A DNA stretch of 64,000 nt from F2B08 sp046260445. GTDB lineage: Bacteria; Actinomycetota; Actinomycetes; Actinomycetales; Dermatophilaceae. The notes under the pieces were generated by a model. The model saw nothing but the letters and a program-made list of their open reading frames with translations, did not search any database and was not told the DNA's origin. This document shows positions 1 to 8,112 of the stretch, piece by piece; position 1 is the stretch's first letter, and each line of letters starts with the position of its first letter. The position numbers were made by a program, and so were the translations under genes. The stretch spans positions 1 to 64,000 of the forward strand of contig JBHEPF010000145.1 in assembly GCA_046260445.1 (NCBI GenBank), in the 5' to 3' direction.

Positions 1-45
1 ATTGCCGAGATATCTCATCCCGAGTCCCTGGAGAACGTTCCGTGA
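1..45 (+). CDS. possible 3' end of an upstream gene
   Basis: Frame 1 is open from the window edge to a TGA that overlaps the GTG start of the next gene in a GTGA arrangement, as at several other junctions of this operon. Only 14 codons are visible and they give no recognisable family. In actinobacteria hemC often precedes the uroporphyrinogen synthase gene, so it could be the tail of hemC, but this is context only. Its codons are less G/C-biased at the third position than the neighbours, so it may not be coding. Confidence 0.22.
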   Translation: MAEISHPESLENVP

Positions 46-1679
46 GCACCCGCTCCGCCACCTCGAAGGCCAGCCGGCCGGCCCGCGTGGCCTTCGTCGG
101 CGCTGGTCCCGGGGACCCTGCCCTCCTGACGGTCGCCGCCGTCGACCTGCTGGCGCAGGCCGACACCATCGTCATCGACCAGATCGCTCGCGGGGCGCTC
201 GTCGAGCGCTTCGCGCGCCCTGGCGTGACGATCGTCGACGCCGCGACCTCGAGCCTGAGCCATGGCGACCATGGCCGCCCGCTCACCCATGCGGGCAAGG
301 CCAGGCTCGTCGTCAAGGCGGCCAAGGAGGCCGCCGGTGGACTCGTCGTCCGTCTCCTCGACGGTGACCCCACCCTCTTCGCCGGTCTCGCCGAGGAGGC
401 GCTCGCCTGTCACAAGGCCGAGATCCCCTTCGACATCGTCCCAGGGGTGAGCGCGGTGAGCGCTGTGCCCGCCTATGCCGGGATCCCGCTCACAACGAGC
501 CGCTCCCGCGCGGTCCACGTCTGTCATGGACCGGAGGCCATCGATGCGGGTATCGCCCGCGACGAGACCGCCACCGTCGTGCTCCTCGGCACTCCAGATG
601 TGCTTGGCGCTGCGCTCGCCCGACTCCTCGAGGCCGGTCGGGCCGGGGACACCCCCGTCGCGATCACCGAGAACGGCACTGCCGTGCGGCAACGCACCGT
701 GGTCACCACCCTGCGTGCGTGTGGCGGCGCCATCCCGCAGACGAGGTTCCCCGCCCTGGCTGTGGTCGGGCCCACGGTCGAGCTGCGTCACCAACTCTCG
801 TGGTTCGAGACCAAGCCGCTTTTCGGATGGGACGTCCTCGTGCCGCGCACGCGGGAGCAGTCGGAGTCGGTTCGCACCCGGTTGGCCGCCCATGGCGCGA
901 CCGCCACCGTCGTGCCGACGATCAGCGTCGAACGGCCGCGCACACCGCACCAGATGGATAAGGCCATCAAGGGCCTGGTCACCGGCCGCTACGAGTGGGT
1001 CGGCTTCACCTCCACGAACGCCGTCAAGGCGGTCCGCGAGAAGCTCGAGGAGTGCGGTCTGGACGCTCGGGCGTTCGCCGGGCTGAAGGTCGCAGCCGTC
1101 GGCGGAGTCACCGCGGACGCGCTGCGGGCCTGGGGCCTGAACCCGGACCTCGTCCCCTCCGGTGAGCAGTCCGCCCGGGGGTTGCTCGAGGACTGGCCGC
1201 CCTACGACGACGTCCTCGACCCGATCAACCGGGTGCTCCTCCCGCGTGCCGACATCGCGACGGACACCCTGGTGGCAGGGTTGCAGGAGATGGGCTGGGA
1301 GGTCGACGACGTCACCGCATACCGGACCGTGCGCGCGGCACCCCCGGCGCCGGAGATCCGGGAGGCGATCAAGACCGGCCGCTTCGACGCCGTCCTCTTC
1401 ACGAGCAGCTCCACCGTGCGCAACCTCGTCGGCATCGCGGGCAAGCCCCACGCGAGCACCGTCATCGCCTGCATCGGCCCCGCGACCGCGAAGACGGCAG
1501 AAGAGCACGGGCTGCGCGTCGACGTCCTCGCTCCCGAGGCGAGCGCCGTCATGCTCGTCGACGCCCTCGCCGACCACGGTGCCTGTCTCGCGGCGACCGC
1601 GCAGGAGGCCGGCGAAGAGGTTCAGCGTCCCAGTCTGCGCCGCACCGCCGGGCGTCGCCGTGCGAAGCGGAACTCCTAG
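42..1679 (+). CDS. cobA/hemD: uroporphyrinogen-III C-methyltransferase / uroporphyrinogen-III synthase fusion
   Basis: A 545-residue two-domain tetrapyrrole enzyme. Residues about 15-255 form an SAM-dependent uroporphyrin methyltransferase domain, opening with the glycine-rich GAGPGDP loop and containing the PGVSAV and GTP segments of that family. Residues about 265-525 form a HemD-like uroporphyrinogen-III synthase domain (VLVPRTREQ; FTSTNAV; FTSSSTVRN). The synthase cyclises hydroxymethylbilane, and the methyltransferase would divert product towards sirohaem or cobalamin. Such fusions are common in actinobacteria, where the synthase activity is the conserved part. The GTG start at 42 has a GGAG motif about 8 bases upstream. 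hemB follows after four bases. A basic C-terminal tail of about 20 residues is probably disordered. Confidence 0.9.
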   Translation: MSTRSATSKASRPARVAFVGAGPGDPALLTVAAVDLLAQADTIVIDQIARGALVERFARPGVTIVDAATSSLSHGDHGRPLTHAGKARLVVKAAKEAAGGLVVRLLDGDPTLFAGLAEEALACHKAEIPFDIVPGVSAVSAVPAYAGIPLTTSRSRAVHVCHGPEAIDAGIARDETATVVLLGTPDVLGAALARLLEAGRAGDTPVAITENGTAVRQRTVVTTLRACGGAIPQTRFPALAVVGPTVELRHQLSWFETKPLFGWDVLVPRTREQSESVRTRLAAHGATATVVPTISVERPRTPHQMDKAIKGLVTGRYEWVGFTSTNAVKAVREKLEECGLDARAFAGLKVAAVGGVTADALRAWGLNPDLVPSGEQSARGLLEDWPPYDDVLDPINRVLLPRADIATDTLVAGLQEMGWEVDDVTAYRTVRAAPPAPEIREAIKTGRFDAVLFTSSSTVRNLVGIAGKPHASTVIACIGPATAKTAEEHGLRVDVLAPEASAVMLVDALADHGACLAATAQEAGEEVQRPSLRRTAGRRRAKRNS

Positions 1680-1683
1680 GGCG

Positions 1684-2706
1684 ATGCCGATGAGCACCGA
1701 GCGCCTTGCCCGGGGGGCCTTCCCTGCTCACCGGCCGCGTCGGCTGCGTCAGTCCGCCGCCGTGCGACGGCTGGTCGCCGAGACCCGGCTGCATCCGGCC
1801 GACCTCGTCCTCCCGGCGTTCGTCCGGGCCGGGATCACCGCACCCGTCGACATCGAGGCGATGCCGGGCGTCCGGCAGCACACCGTCGACAGCCTGGTCG
1901 ACCTCGCCCAGGACTGTGTCTCGGCGGGGCTGGGGGGTCTGATGCTCTTCGGGGTGCCAGAGGACAAGGACCCGGTCGGCTCGGGGGCGGACGCGGACGA
2001 CGGCATTCTCAACATCGCCCTGCGCGCGGTCCGTGAGGCGGTGGGCGACGACCTCGTCGTCATGGCCGACCTGTGTCTCGACGAGTTCACCAGCCATGGT
2101 CACTGCGGCGTCCTCGACAGCGGAGGGAGGGTGGACAACGACGCCACCCTCGAGCGGTATGCCTCCGTGGCTCTGGCCCAGGCCCGCGCAGGCGCTCAGG
2201 TCCTGGGCCTGTCCGGGATGATGGACGGCCAGGTCGGTCACGTCCGCAGGGTGCTCGACGTCGAGGGTCTTCAGGACACCATGCTGCTGGCCTACGCGGC
2301 CAAGTACACCTCCGGGCTGTACGGTCCGTTCCGCGAGGCCGTCGCCTCCAGTCTCGTCGGCGACCGGGCGACCTACCAGCAGGACCCGGCCAACGCCCGC
2401 GAGGCGCTGCGTGAGATCGAGCTCGACCTCGCAGAAGGCGCCGACATCGTCATGGTCAAGCCGGCCGGGCCCCACCTCGACATCGTCGCGGCCGCAGCCG
2501 CGATCTCATCCGTGCCGGTCGCCGCCTACCAGATCTCGGGCGAGTACTCCCAGGTCGTCGCCGCGGCGGACCGTGGGTGGATCGACCGGGAGCGGGCCGT
2601 GCTCGAGTCCCTGTTGCACATCAAGCGCGCCGGGGCGAGCATCATCCTCACGTACTTCGCGCTCGAAGCCGTGCGGGCGCTCCGGCCGGGGGCGGCCGAG
2701 CGATGA
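1684..2706 (+). CDS. hemB: delta-aminolevulinic acid dehydratase (porphobilinogen synthase)
   Basis: Condenses two 5-aminolevulinate molecules to porphobilinogen in the cytoplasm. The 340-residue product has the normal family length. It carries the metal-site region DLCLDEFTSHGHCG near residue 130, the first active-site lysine region AAKYTSGLYGPF near residue 206, and the Schiff-base lysine in MVKPAGPHLD near residue 258. Two ATGs (1684 and 1690) could start it; the first is used here. It begins four bases after the preceding gene, and its TGA overlaps the ATG of the MarR gene, so the three are very probably one transcript. Confidence 0.95.
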   Translation: MPMSTERLARGAFPAHRPRRLRQSAAVRRLVAETRLHPADLVLPAFVRAGITAPVDIEAMPGVRQHTVDSLVDLAQDCVSAGLGGLMLFGVPEDKDPVGSGADADDGILNIALRAVREAVGDDLVVMADLCLDEFTSHGHCGVLDSGGRVDNDATLERYASVALAQARAGAQVLGLSGMMDGQVGHVRRVLDVEGLQDTMLLAYAAKYTSGLYGPFREAVASSLVGDRATYQQDPANAREALREIELDLAEGADIVMVKPAGPHLDIVAAAAAISSVPVAAYQISGEYSQVVAAADRGWIDRERAVLESLLHIKRAGASIILTYFALEAVRALRPGAAER

Positions 2707-3173
2707 GCGGTGTGTCTGGCGAGCCTCGATGGCTGAGCGACGAGGAGCAGATGTCGTGGCGTGCGTACCTCCACGGGGCGCGCCTGCTCGAGGTCGCTCT
2801 CGACGCCGACCTCTCCGGCCACGGCGTCTCGCTGCCCGAGTACGAGATCCTCTCGATGCTGTCCGAGGCCGAGAGCGGTCGCATGCGGATGTCGGCCCTC
2901 GCCGACCTGGTCGTCCAGTCCCGCAGCCGCGTCACGCATACCGCCTCCCGGCTGGAGAAGCGGGCGCTGGTGACCCGTGAGCCATGCCTGGAAGACGGCC
3001 GGGGCGTCGAGCTCGTCCTCACTGCAGCGGGGCGCGAGGCCATCGAACGGCTGGCGCGAGCGCACGTCGAGAGCGTCCGCCGGCACTTCATCGACCTGCT
3101 CACCGTTGACCAGTTCACAGAGCTCGGAGCGGCCATGGCGGTCGTAGGAGAGCATGGACGGAGACGACGGTGA
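2703..3173 (+). CDS. MarR-family transcriptional regulator
   Basis: A 156-residue winged-helix regulator. The N-terminal dimerisation helix (residues about 10-40) is followed by a helix-turn-helix (residues about 45-90, with EYEILSMLSEA, MSALADLVVQSRSRVTHTASRLEKRALV) and a wing. It overlaps hemB by four bases and hemL by four bases, so it is translated within the haem operon. This suggests that it controls haem genes or is co-regulated with them, but no operator or ligand can be read from the sequence. Members of the family often sense phenolics, oxidants or antibiotics. Confidence 0.88.
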   Translation: MSGVSGEPRWLSDEEQMSWRAYLHGARLLEVALDADLSGHGVSLPEYEILSMLSEAESGRMRMSALADLVVQSRSRVTHTASRLEKRALVTREPCLEDGRGVELVLTAAGREAIERLARAHVESVRRHFIDLLTVDQFTELGAAMAVVGEHGRRRR

Positions 3174-4492
3174 ACGGTTCTTTGCCGCACTCGGCTGCAC
3201 TGCTCGAGCGCGCTCAACGGGTGATCCCGGGCGGGGTCAACAGTCCCGTCCGCGCCTTCCGGGCCGTGGGAGGGACCCCGAGGTTCATGGCCTCGGCGGC
3301 CGGGCCCTGGCTCACCGACGTCGACGGGCGACGCTACGTCGACCTCATCTGCTCGTGGGGTCCGATGATCCTCGGGCACGCCGATCCGCGTGTGCTCGAC
3401 GCGGTGCATCACGCTGCAGCCCGCGGCTTCTCGTTCGGCACCCCGTGCGAGAACGAGCTGCTCCTCGCCGAGGAGATCGTCGCGCGAGTCGACCCCGTCG
3501 AGCAGCTGCGCCTCGTCTCGAGCGGCACCGAGGCGACGATGAGTGCCATCCGGCTCGCGCGGGGCTACACCGGCCGCACCCTTATCGTGAAGTTCGCCGG
3601 TCACTACCACGGCCACGTCGACTCCCTGCTCGCTGCCGCCGGTTCCGGCATCGCCACCCTCGCGCTGCCCGACTCGGCCGGCGTGCCGGCCGAGGTGGCT
3701 GCGGAGACCATCGTGCTGCCCTACAACGACACCGCCGCCCTCGAGACCGTGTTCGCGGAGCGCGGTGACCTGATCGCCGCGGTGATCACCGAGGCCGCCG
3801 CCGGCAACATGGGGGTCGTCCCGCCCGCACCGGGGTTCACCACTGCGCTGCGGACACTCAGCCGCCGGCACGGCGCGCTGCTCATCTCGGACGAGGTGAT
3901 GACCGGCTTCCGGTGCAGCGCCAGCGGCTGGTTCGGCCTCGAGGGTCCGACGGAGGACGGGGCCCCCGACCTCTTCACCTTCGGCAAGGTCATGGGCGGC
4001 GGCTTCCCCGCTGCCGCCTTCGGGGGCCGTGCCGACGTCATGGCTCTCCTCGCACCGAACGGCCCGGTCTACCAGGCCGGCACCCTCTCGGGGAACCCCG
4101 TGGCCACAGCGGCGGGGCTCGCCACCCTGCAGGGCTGCACCGACGAGGTCTATGCGCGTCTGCATGAGGTCTCGCACGCCATCGCCGGCGCCGCATCGTC
4201 GGAGCTGAGCGCGGCAGGGGTGGCACACCGGGTCCAGTGGGCCGGCTCGATGTTCTCCGTCTTCTTCCGCGACGGTGCCGTGCAGGACTACGACGACGCC
4301 CGGGACCAGGACACCGCTGCCTTCGGCCGGTTCTTCCACGCCATGCTCGAGCAGGGCGTGCACCTGCCGCCGAGCGCCTTCGAGTCCTGGTTCGTCAGCG
4401 CCGCCCATGACGAGAGCGCGGTCGAGGCCGTTCTCGCGGCGCTGCCCGAGGCGGCCCGCGCGGCAGCCCGGGTCCCTGCCCGCGAATCCTGA
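3170..4492 (+). CDS. hemL: glutamate-1-semialdehyde 2,1-aminomutase
   Basis: PLP enzyme that converts glutamate-1-semialdehyde to 5-aminolevulinate in the C5 pathway. The 440-residue product has the class-III aminotransferase layout: IPGGVNSPVRAF at the N terminus, SSGTEATMSAIRLARG near residue 120, and the PLP lysine in TFGKVMGGGFPAAAFGG near residue 272. The start is GTG at 3170, overlapping the TGA of the MarR gene. Its presence shows that aminolevulinate is made from glutamyl-tRNA, as expected in actinobacteria; hemA is not in the window. Confidence 0.95.
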   Translation: MNGSLPHSAALLERAQRVIPGGVNSPVRAFRAVGGTPRFMASAAGPWLTDVDGRRYVDLICSWGPMILGHADPRVLDAVHHAAARGFSFGTPCENELLLAEEIVARVDPVEQLRLVSSGTEATMSAIRLARGYTGRTLIVKFAGHYHGHVDSLLAAAGSGIATLALPDSAGVPAEVAAETIVLPYNDTAALETVFAERGDLIAAVITEAAAGNMGVVPPAPGFTTALRTLSRRHGALLISDEVMTGFRCSASGWFGLEGPTEDGAPDLFTFGKVMGGGFPAAAFGGRADVMALLAPNGPVYQAGTLSGNPVATAAGLATLQGCTDEVYARLHEVSHAIAGAASSELSAAGVAHRVQWAGSMFSVFFRDGAVQDYDDARDQDTAAFGRFFHAMLEQGVHLPPSAFESWFVSAAHDESAVEAVLAALPEAARAAARVPARES

Positions 4493-4528
4493 ACGGACCA
4501 CCCAGGAAGGTTTGCCACAATCACCGCC

Positions 4529-5176
4529 ATGCCCGCACCAGCCCACACCCGGGTCCACCTCCTGCGCCACGGAGAGGTCTTCAACCCGGACAAGATCCTC
4601 TATGGCCGGCTGCCCGGGTTCCTGCTGTCCGAGCTCGGGCACCGGATGGCCGCGATGGTCGCGGACTCCCTCGCGGACCACGACATCACACATCTCGTCT
4701 CCTCGCCGCTCGAGCGGGCCCAGCAGACGGCTCAGCCACTGGTCGACCGGACCGGTCTGGAGCTGGTCATCGACAAGCGGGCCATCGAGGCCGACAACCG
4801 CTTCGAGGGTCGTGCCGTGGCAGGGGGCCAGAACCTCCTCCGGCTCTCGAACCTGCGCCTGGCGTTCAACCCCTTGCGGCCCAGCTGGGGCGAGGCCTAC
4901 ACCGCGATCCGGGACCGGATGATCCCCGCTGTCCACGCGGCCCGCGACGCCGCTCACGGGCACGAGGCGGTCATCGTCAGCCACCAGCTGCCGATCTGGA
5001 CCACCCGGAGCTCGGCCGAGGGCCGGCCGCTCTGGCACGACCCGCGCCGACGTGAGTGCAGCCTCGCATCGCTCACCACGATCTCCTTCGCCGCGGACGG
5101 GGCCCTCGTCGGCGTCGACTACAGCGAGCCCGCCGCCTCCCTCCTGCCGCTCGCGAGCAAGGTGGCCGGAGCGTGA
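4529..5176 (+). CDS. histidine phosphatase family protein
   Basis: A 215-residue member of the phosphoglycerate-mutase-like superfamily. The catalytic RHG triad is at residues 13-15, an SSPLERAQQTA segment lies near residue 57, and the second catalytic histidine is in VSHQLPIW near residue 150. The substrate cannot be told from sequence. It begins 36 bases after hemL and overlaps the thioredoxin-like lipoprotein by four bases, so it sits at the head of the cytochrome c maturation genes. This position between hemL and ccs genes recurs in related actinobacteria as I recall, but the function there is unknown to me. Confidence 0.85.
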   Translation: MPAPAHTRVHLLRHGEVFNPDKILYGRLPGFLLSELGHRMAAMVADSLADHDITHLVSSPLERAQQTAQPLVDRTGLELVIDKRAIEADNRFEGRAVAGGQNLLRLSNLRLAFNPLRPSWGEAYTAIRDRMIPAVHAARDAAHGHEAVIVSHQLPIWTTRSSAEGRPLWHDPRRRECSLASLTTISFAADGALVGVDYSEPAASLLPLASKVAGA

Positions 5177-5784
5177 TCCGGACATTGCGCGCCGGCGCCG
5201 GTGTCGCCCTGCTCGCCGTCCTCGCCCTCGCCGGGTGCTCCGGCGAGAGCTCCTCGCTCGCCGAGCAGGCGCGCGCGGGGGACAACAAGAGCTATATCTC
5301 CGGCGACGGCGAGATCGTCCGGTATGCGCCGGAGGACCGCCTCGAGCCGCTCACCCTGAGCGGGGAGACACTGACGGGGGAGGAGTGGTCGCTCGACGAC
5401 CATCGCGGCTCGGTCGTCGTCCTCAACAAGTGGGGCTCGTGGTGCCCACCGTGCGTCAAGGAGACCCCGGACCTCGTGCAGGCCTGGGAGGAGATCCAGG
5501 CCATGGACGCTCCCGTGACCATGGTGGGACTGAACTTCCGCGAGTCCCCGCAGACCGGTGCGGCCTTCGCGGAGCGGACCGGGATGACCTATCCCTCGCT
5601 CGCCGACGAGGACGGCATCCTGCCACTCGAGCTCCAGGGTCGGGCCCAGGCCACCCCCACCACCCTCGTCCTCGACACCGAGGGCCGGATCGCCGCCGCC
5701 GTCGCCGGGCCGCTCACGAAGGCGACGCTGCTGGGACTCGTCGACGACGTGGTGAGCGATGAGCCCACCGTGAGCAATGGTTGA
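5173..5784 (+). CDS. resA: TlpA/ResA-like thiol-disulfide oxidoreductase lipoprotein
   Basis: A 203-residue extracytoplasmic thioredoxin-fold protein. A short signal peptide ends in the lipobox LAGC (Cys22), predicting a lipid-anchored protein on the outer face of the membrane. The redox motif WCPPC (residues 90-94) follows the typical NKWGSW strand, and the later segment ATPTTLVLD holds the cis-proline region. With CcdA supplying electrons it should keep the haem-binding cysteines of apocytochrome c reduced. The start is GTG at 5173, overlapping the previous TGA. The symbol follows the Bacillus system II name; assignment is by context and motif. Confidence 0.87.
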   Translation: MIRTLRAGAGVALLAVLALAGCSGESSSLAEQARAGDNKSYISGDGEIVRYAPEDRLEPLTLSGETLTGEEWSLDDHRGSVVVLNKWGSWCPPCVKETPDLVQAWEEIQAMDAPVTMVGLNFRESPQTGAAFAERTGMTYPSLADEDGILPLELQGRAQATPTTLVLDTEGRIAAAVAGPLTKATLLGLVDDVVSDEPTVSNG

Positions 5785-6520
5785 CGTCACCGAGGCCGTC
5801 GCCGGCGGGCCACTGCCGCTCGCCCTGTTCTTCGCGGTGCTCGCCGGCCTGGTGTCCTTCCTCTCGCCCTGCGTGCTGCCGCTCGTGCCCGGCTACCTCG
5901 GGTATGTCACAGGACTCTCCGAGATCTCCCTCACCGAACGCAAGCGGCACCGGATGGTCCTCGGGGCGCTGCTCTTCGTCGTCGGCTTCTCGGTCGTGTT
6001 CATCCTCGCGACGATCTTCGTCACCTCGATCGGGCGCGTGTTCGTCGAGCAGCGGGTGCTCCTGTCCCGCATCGGTGGGGTGATCGTCATCCTCCTCGCG
6101 CTCGTCTTCATGGGGATGGGGACCCAGCGCAGCGCCACGGTCGCGTTCCGGCCGCGCACCGGACTCGCCGGTGCACCGTTGCTCGGTGCGACGTTCGCCC
6201 TAGGCTGGGCTCCCTGCACCGGTCCGACGCTCATCGCGCTCTTCGCCATGCTCTCCAGCCTCGAACCGGACCTGACGCGGGCGACGACCGTGGCCGTCGC
6301 ATACTGTCTCGGTCTCGGCCTGCCCTTCGTCGTCATCGCCGCCGGCTACGAGCGCTCCGCCCGGTGGTCGGCGCGGCTGCGCACGCGACAGCGCGCCATC
6401 CAGCTCGTCGGGGGCGGCTTCCTGCTCCTCGTCGGCGTCCTCCTCGTCACCGGAGTGTGGGAGAGCCTCAACCGCTGGATCCAGTCCAACTGGCTGGCCG
6501 GGTTCGAGGTGGCGTTCTGA
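5777..6520 (+). CDS. ccdA: cytochrome c biogenesis protein CcdA
   Basis: A 247-residue polytopic membrane protein of the CcdA/DsbD-beta family with about six transmembrane segments. The two conserved redox cysteines lie in LSPCVLPLVPGY near residue 33 and LGWAPCTGPTL near residue 146. It moves electrons from cytoplasmic thioredoxin across the membrane to the ResA-like lipoprotein encoded just upstream, with which it overlaps by eight bases. It overlaps resB by one base (TGATG). Length and motifs are normal. Confidence 0.93.
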   Translation: MVDVTEAVAGGPLPLALFFAVLAGLVSFLSPCVLPLVPGYLGYVTGLSEISLTERKRHRMVLGALLFVVGFSVVFILATIFVTSIGRVFVEQRVLLSRIGGVIVILLALVFMGMGTQRSATVAFRPRTGLAGAPLLGATFALGWAPCTGPTLIALFAMLSSLEPDLTRATTVAVAYCLGLGLPFVVIAAGYERSARWSARLRTRQRAIQLVGGGFLLLVGVLLVTGVWESLNRWIQSNWLAGFEVAF

Positions 6521-8112
6521 TGGGGACCTCGACGACCGAGCGGGCCTCGCCGCCGCTCACCCAGCCCACCCTCGGCCTCCGCGGCTGGCTGCGCTTCCTC
6601 TGGCGGCAGCTGACCAGTATGCGCACCGCGCTGTTCCTGCTGCTGCTCCTGGCCGTCGCTGCCGTCCCCGGGTCGGTGTTCCCCCAGCGCGGGATCGACG
6701 CGACCCGCACGGCGGACTGGATCGCCGACCGTCCGACCGCGGGTCCGATCCTGGACCGGCTCGGGTTCTTCGACGTGTACTCGACGCCGTGGTTCGCCAG
6801 CATCTACCTGCTCCTCTTCATCTCCCTGGTCGGCTGCGTCCTCCCGCGGACCCGGGTCCACTGGGAGGCGCTGCGCCAGCCGCCGCCGCGCACCCCCGCC
6901 CGGCTCGAGCGGTTCAGCGCCCATGAGCGGCTCGAGGTCGAAGCAGGCGACGGCGACCGGAGCCTCGACGCCGTCGAGGCGGCACTGCGCCGCCGCCGCT
7001 ACCGCGTCCACCGGCACGCCCCGGGGACGCTCAGTGCCGAGGGCGGCTATCTCAAGGAGACCGGCAACCTGCTCTTCCACCTCGCGCTCATCGGCGTCAT
7101 CGTCGGCGTCGCGGTCGGTCACCTCTGGGGCTGGAAGGGCGACGCGATCGTCCCCGAAGGGCAGACCTTCGCCAAGACCCGCTTCGACACCTTCAACCCC
7201 GGTCCGTGGGTGGATGACGACGACGTGCCGCCGTTCACCCTGCGGGTCGACGAGTTCACCGCCGAGTTCGAGCGTGAGGTGACCGGTCGCGGCCAGTTCG
7301 GCATGCCGCGGGACTTCACCGCCTACGTCACCGCCACCGAGGGCGGCGTCTCCCGGGAGACCATCGTCAAGGTGAACAAGCCGCTCGAGCTCGACGGCGC
7401 CAGCGTCTTCCTCCTCGGCAACGGGTATGCGCCGGTCATCACGGTCCGCGACCCGGCCGGTGAGGTCCTCTACACCGGGGCGACGACGTTCCTGCCGCAG
7501 GACAACAACTACCAGTCGGTGGGGGCGATCAAGGTGGCGGCCGCCGACCCCGGCCTCGGGTTCGTCGGCTGGTTCCTCCCGACGGCTGTCATCACCGAGG
7601 ACGGCGGGCCGCAGTCGATCTTCCCCGATGCCCTGGATCCGGCCCTTGCGCTCACGGTCTACGAGGGGGACCTGTTCCCCGACGGTCGGCCGCAGTCGGT
7701 GTTCCGGCTCAGCACCGACGAGATGACCCAGCTGACCAATGAGGACGGGACCGACGCGGCCCGCCTCTGGCTCGGGCTGGGCGACACCGTGGAGCTTCCC
7801 GGTGGGCGCGGCACGATCACCTTCGAGTCGCTCGACCGCTTCGCGGGCATCTCGGTCCGTCATGACCCGGGCCGCTGGCTCACGCTCGGTTCGGCGCTCC
7901 TGGCGCTCGGCGGCCTCGTGCTCACGCTGCTGGTGCCGAGGCGGCGCGTGTTCGCCCGGGTGGAGGGCCCCGATGGTGAAGGTCGTACCGTAGTCACTGT
8001 GGCTGCGATAGCCAAGGCCGACGACACCGGTCTCGACTCGCTCCTCAACGATCTCACCGCAGACATGGGTCTCGCCGACACGGTGGAGCTCAGGGAAGAC
8101 ATGGACCGATGA
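6520..8112 (+). CDS. resB: cytochrome c biogenesis protein ResB
   Basis: A 530-residue ResB-family protein, one half of the system II haem-delivery/ligation complex. Two N-terminal transmembrane segments (residues about 38-58 and 85-108) are followed by another helix near residue 190, a large extracytoplasmic domain (residues about 215-440) and a last helix near 455-475. It works with CcsB, encoded immediately downstream with a four-base overlap. The ATG at 6520 is preferred because it overlaps the ccdA stop and precedes the first conserved helix LRFLWRQLTSMRTALFLLL. Confidence 0.92.
   Translation: MGTSTTERASPPLTQPTLGLRGWLRFLWRQLTSMRTALFLLLLLAVAAVPGSVFPQRGIDATRTADWIADRPTAGPILDRLGFFDVYSTPWFASIYLLLFISLVGCVLPRTRVHWEALRQPPPRTPARLERFSAHERLEVEAGDGDRSLDAVEAALRRRRYRVHRHAPGTLSAEGGYLKETGNLLFHLALIGVIVGVAVGHLWGWKGDAIVPEGQTFAKTRFDTFNPGPWVDDDDVPPFTLRVDEFTAEFEREVTGRGQFGMPRDFTAYVTATEGGVSRETIVKVNKPLELDGASVFLLGNGYAPVITVRDPAGEVLYTGATTFLPQDNNYQSVGAIKVAAADPGLGFVGWFLPTAVITEDGGPQSIFPDALDPALALTVYEGDLFPDGRPQSVFRLSTDEMTQLTNEDGTDAARLWLGLGDTVELPGGRGTITFESLDRFAGISVRHDPGRWLTLGSALLALGGLVLTLLVPRRRVFARVEGPDGEGRTVVTVAAIAKADDTGLDSLLNDLTADMGLADTVELREDMDR

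Noticed and set aside
15..1697. Very long minus-strand open frame opposite the uroporphyrinogen enzyme gene
   Set aside because: It is the antisense shadow of a GC-rich gene: low-complexity Gly/Arg/Asp composition, no family motif, while the plus strand has clear enzyme motifs.
2648..5185. 845-residue minus-strand open frame across hemB, MarR, hemL and the phosphatase
   Set aside because: It spans four well-supported plus-strand genes and has antisense-type composition; stop-free antisense frames are expected at this GC content.
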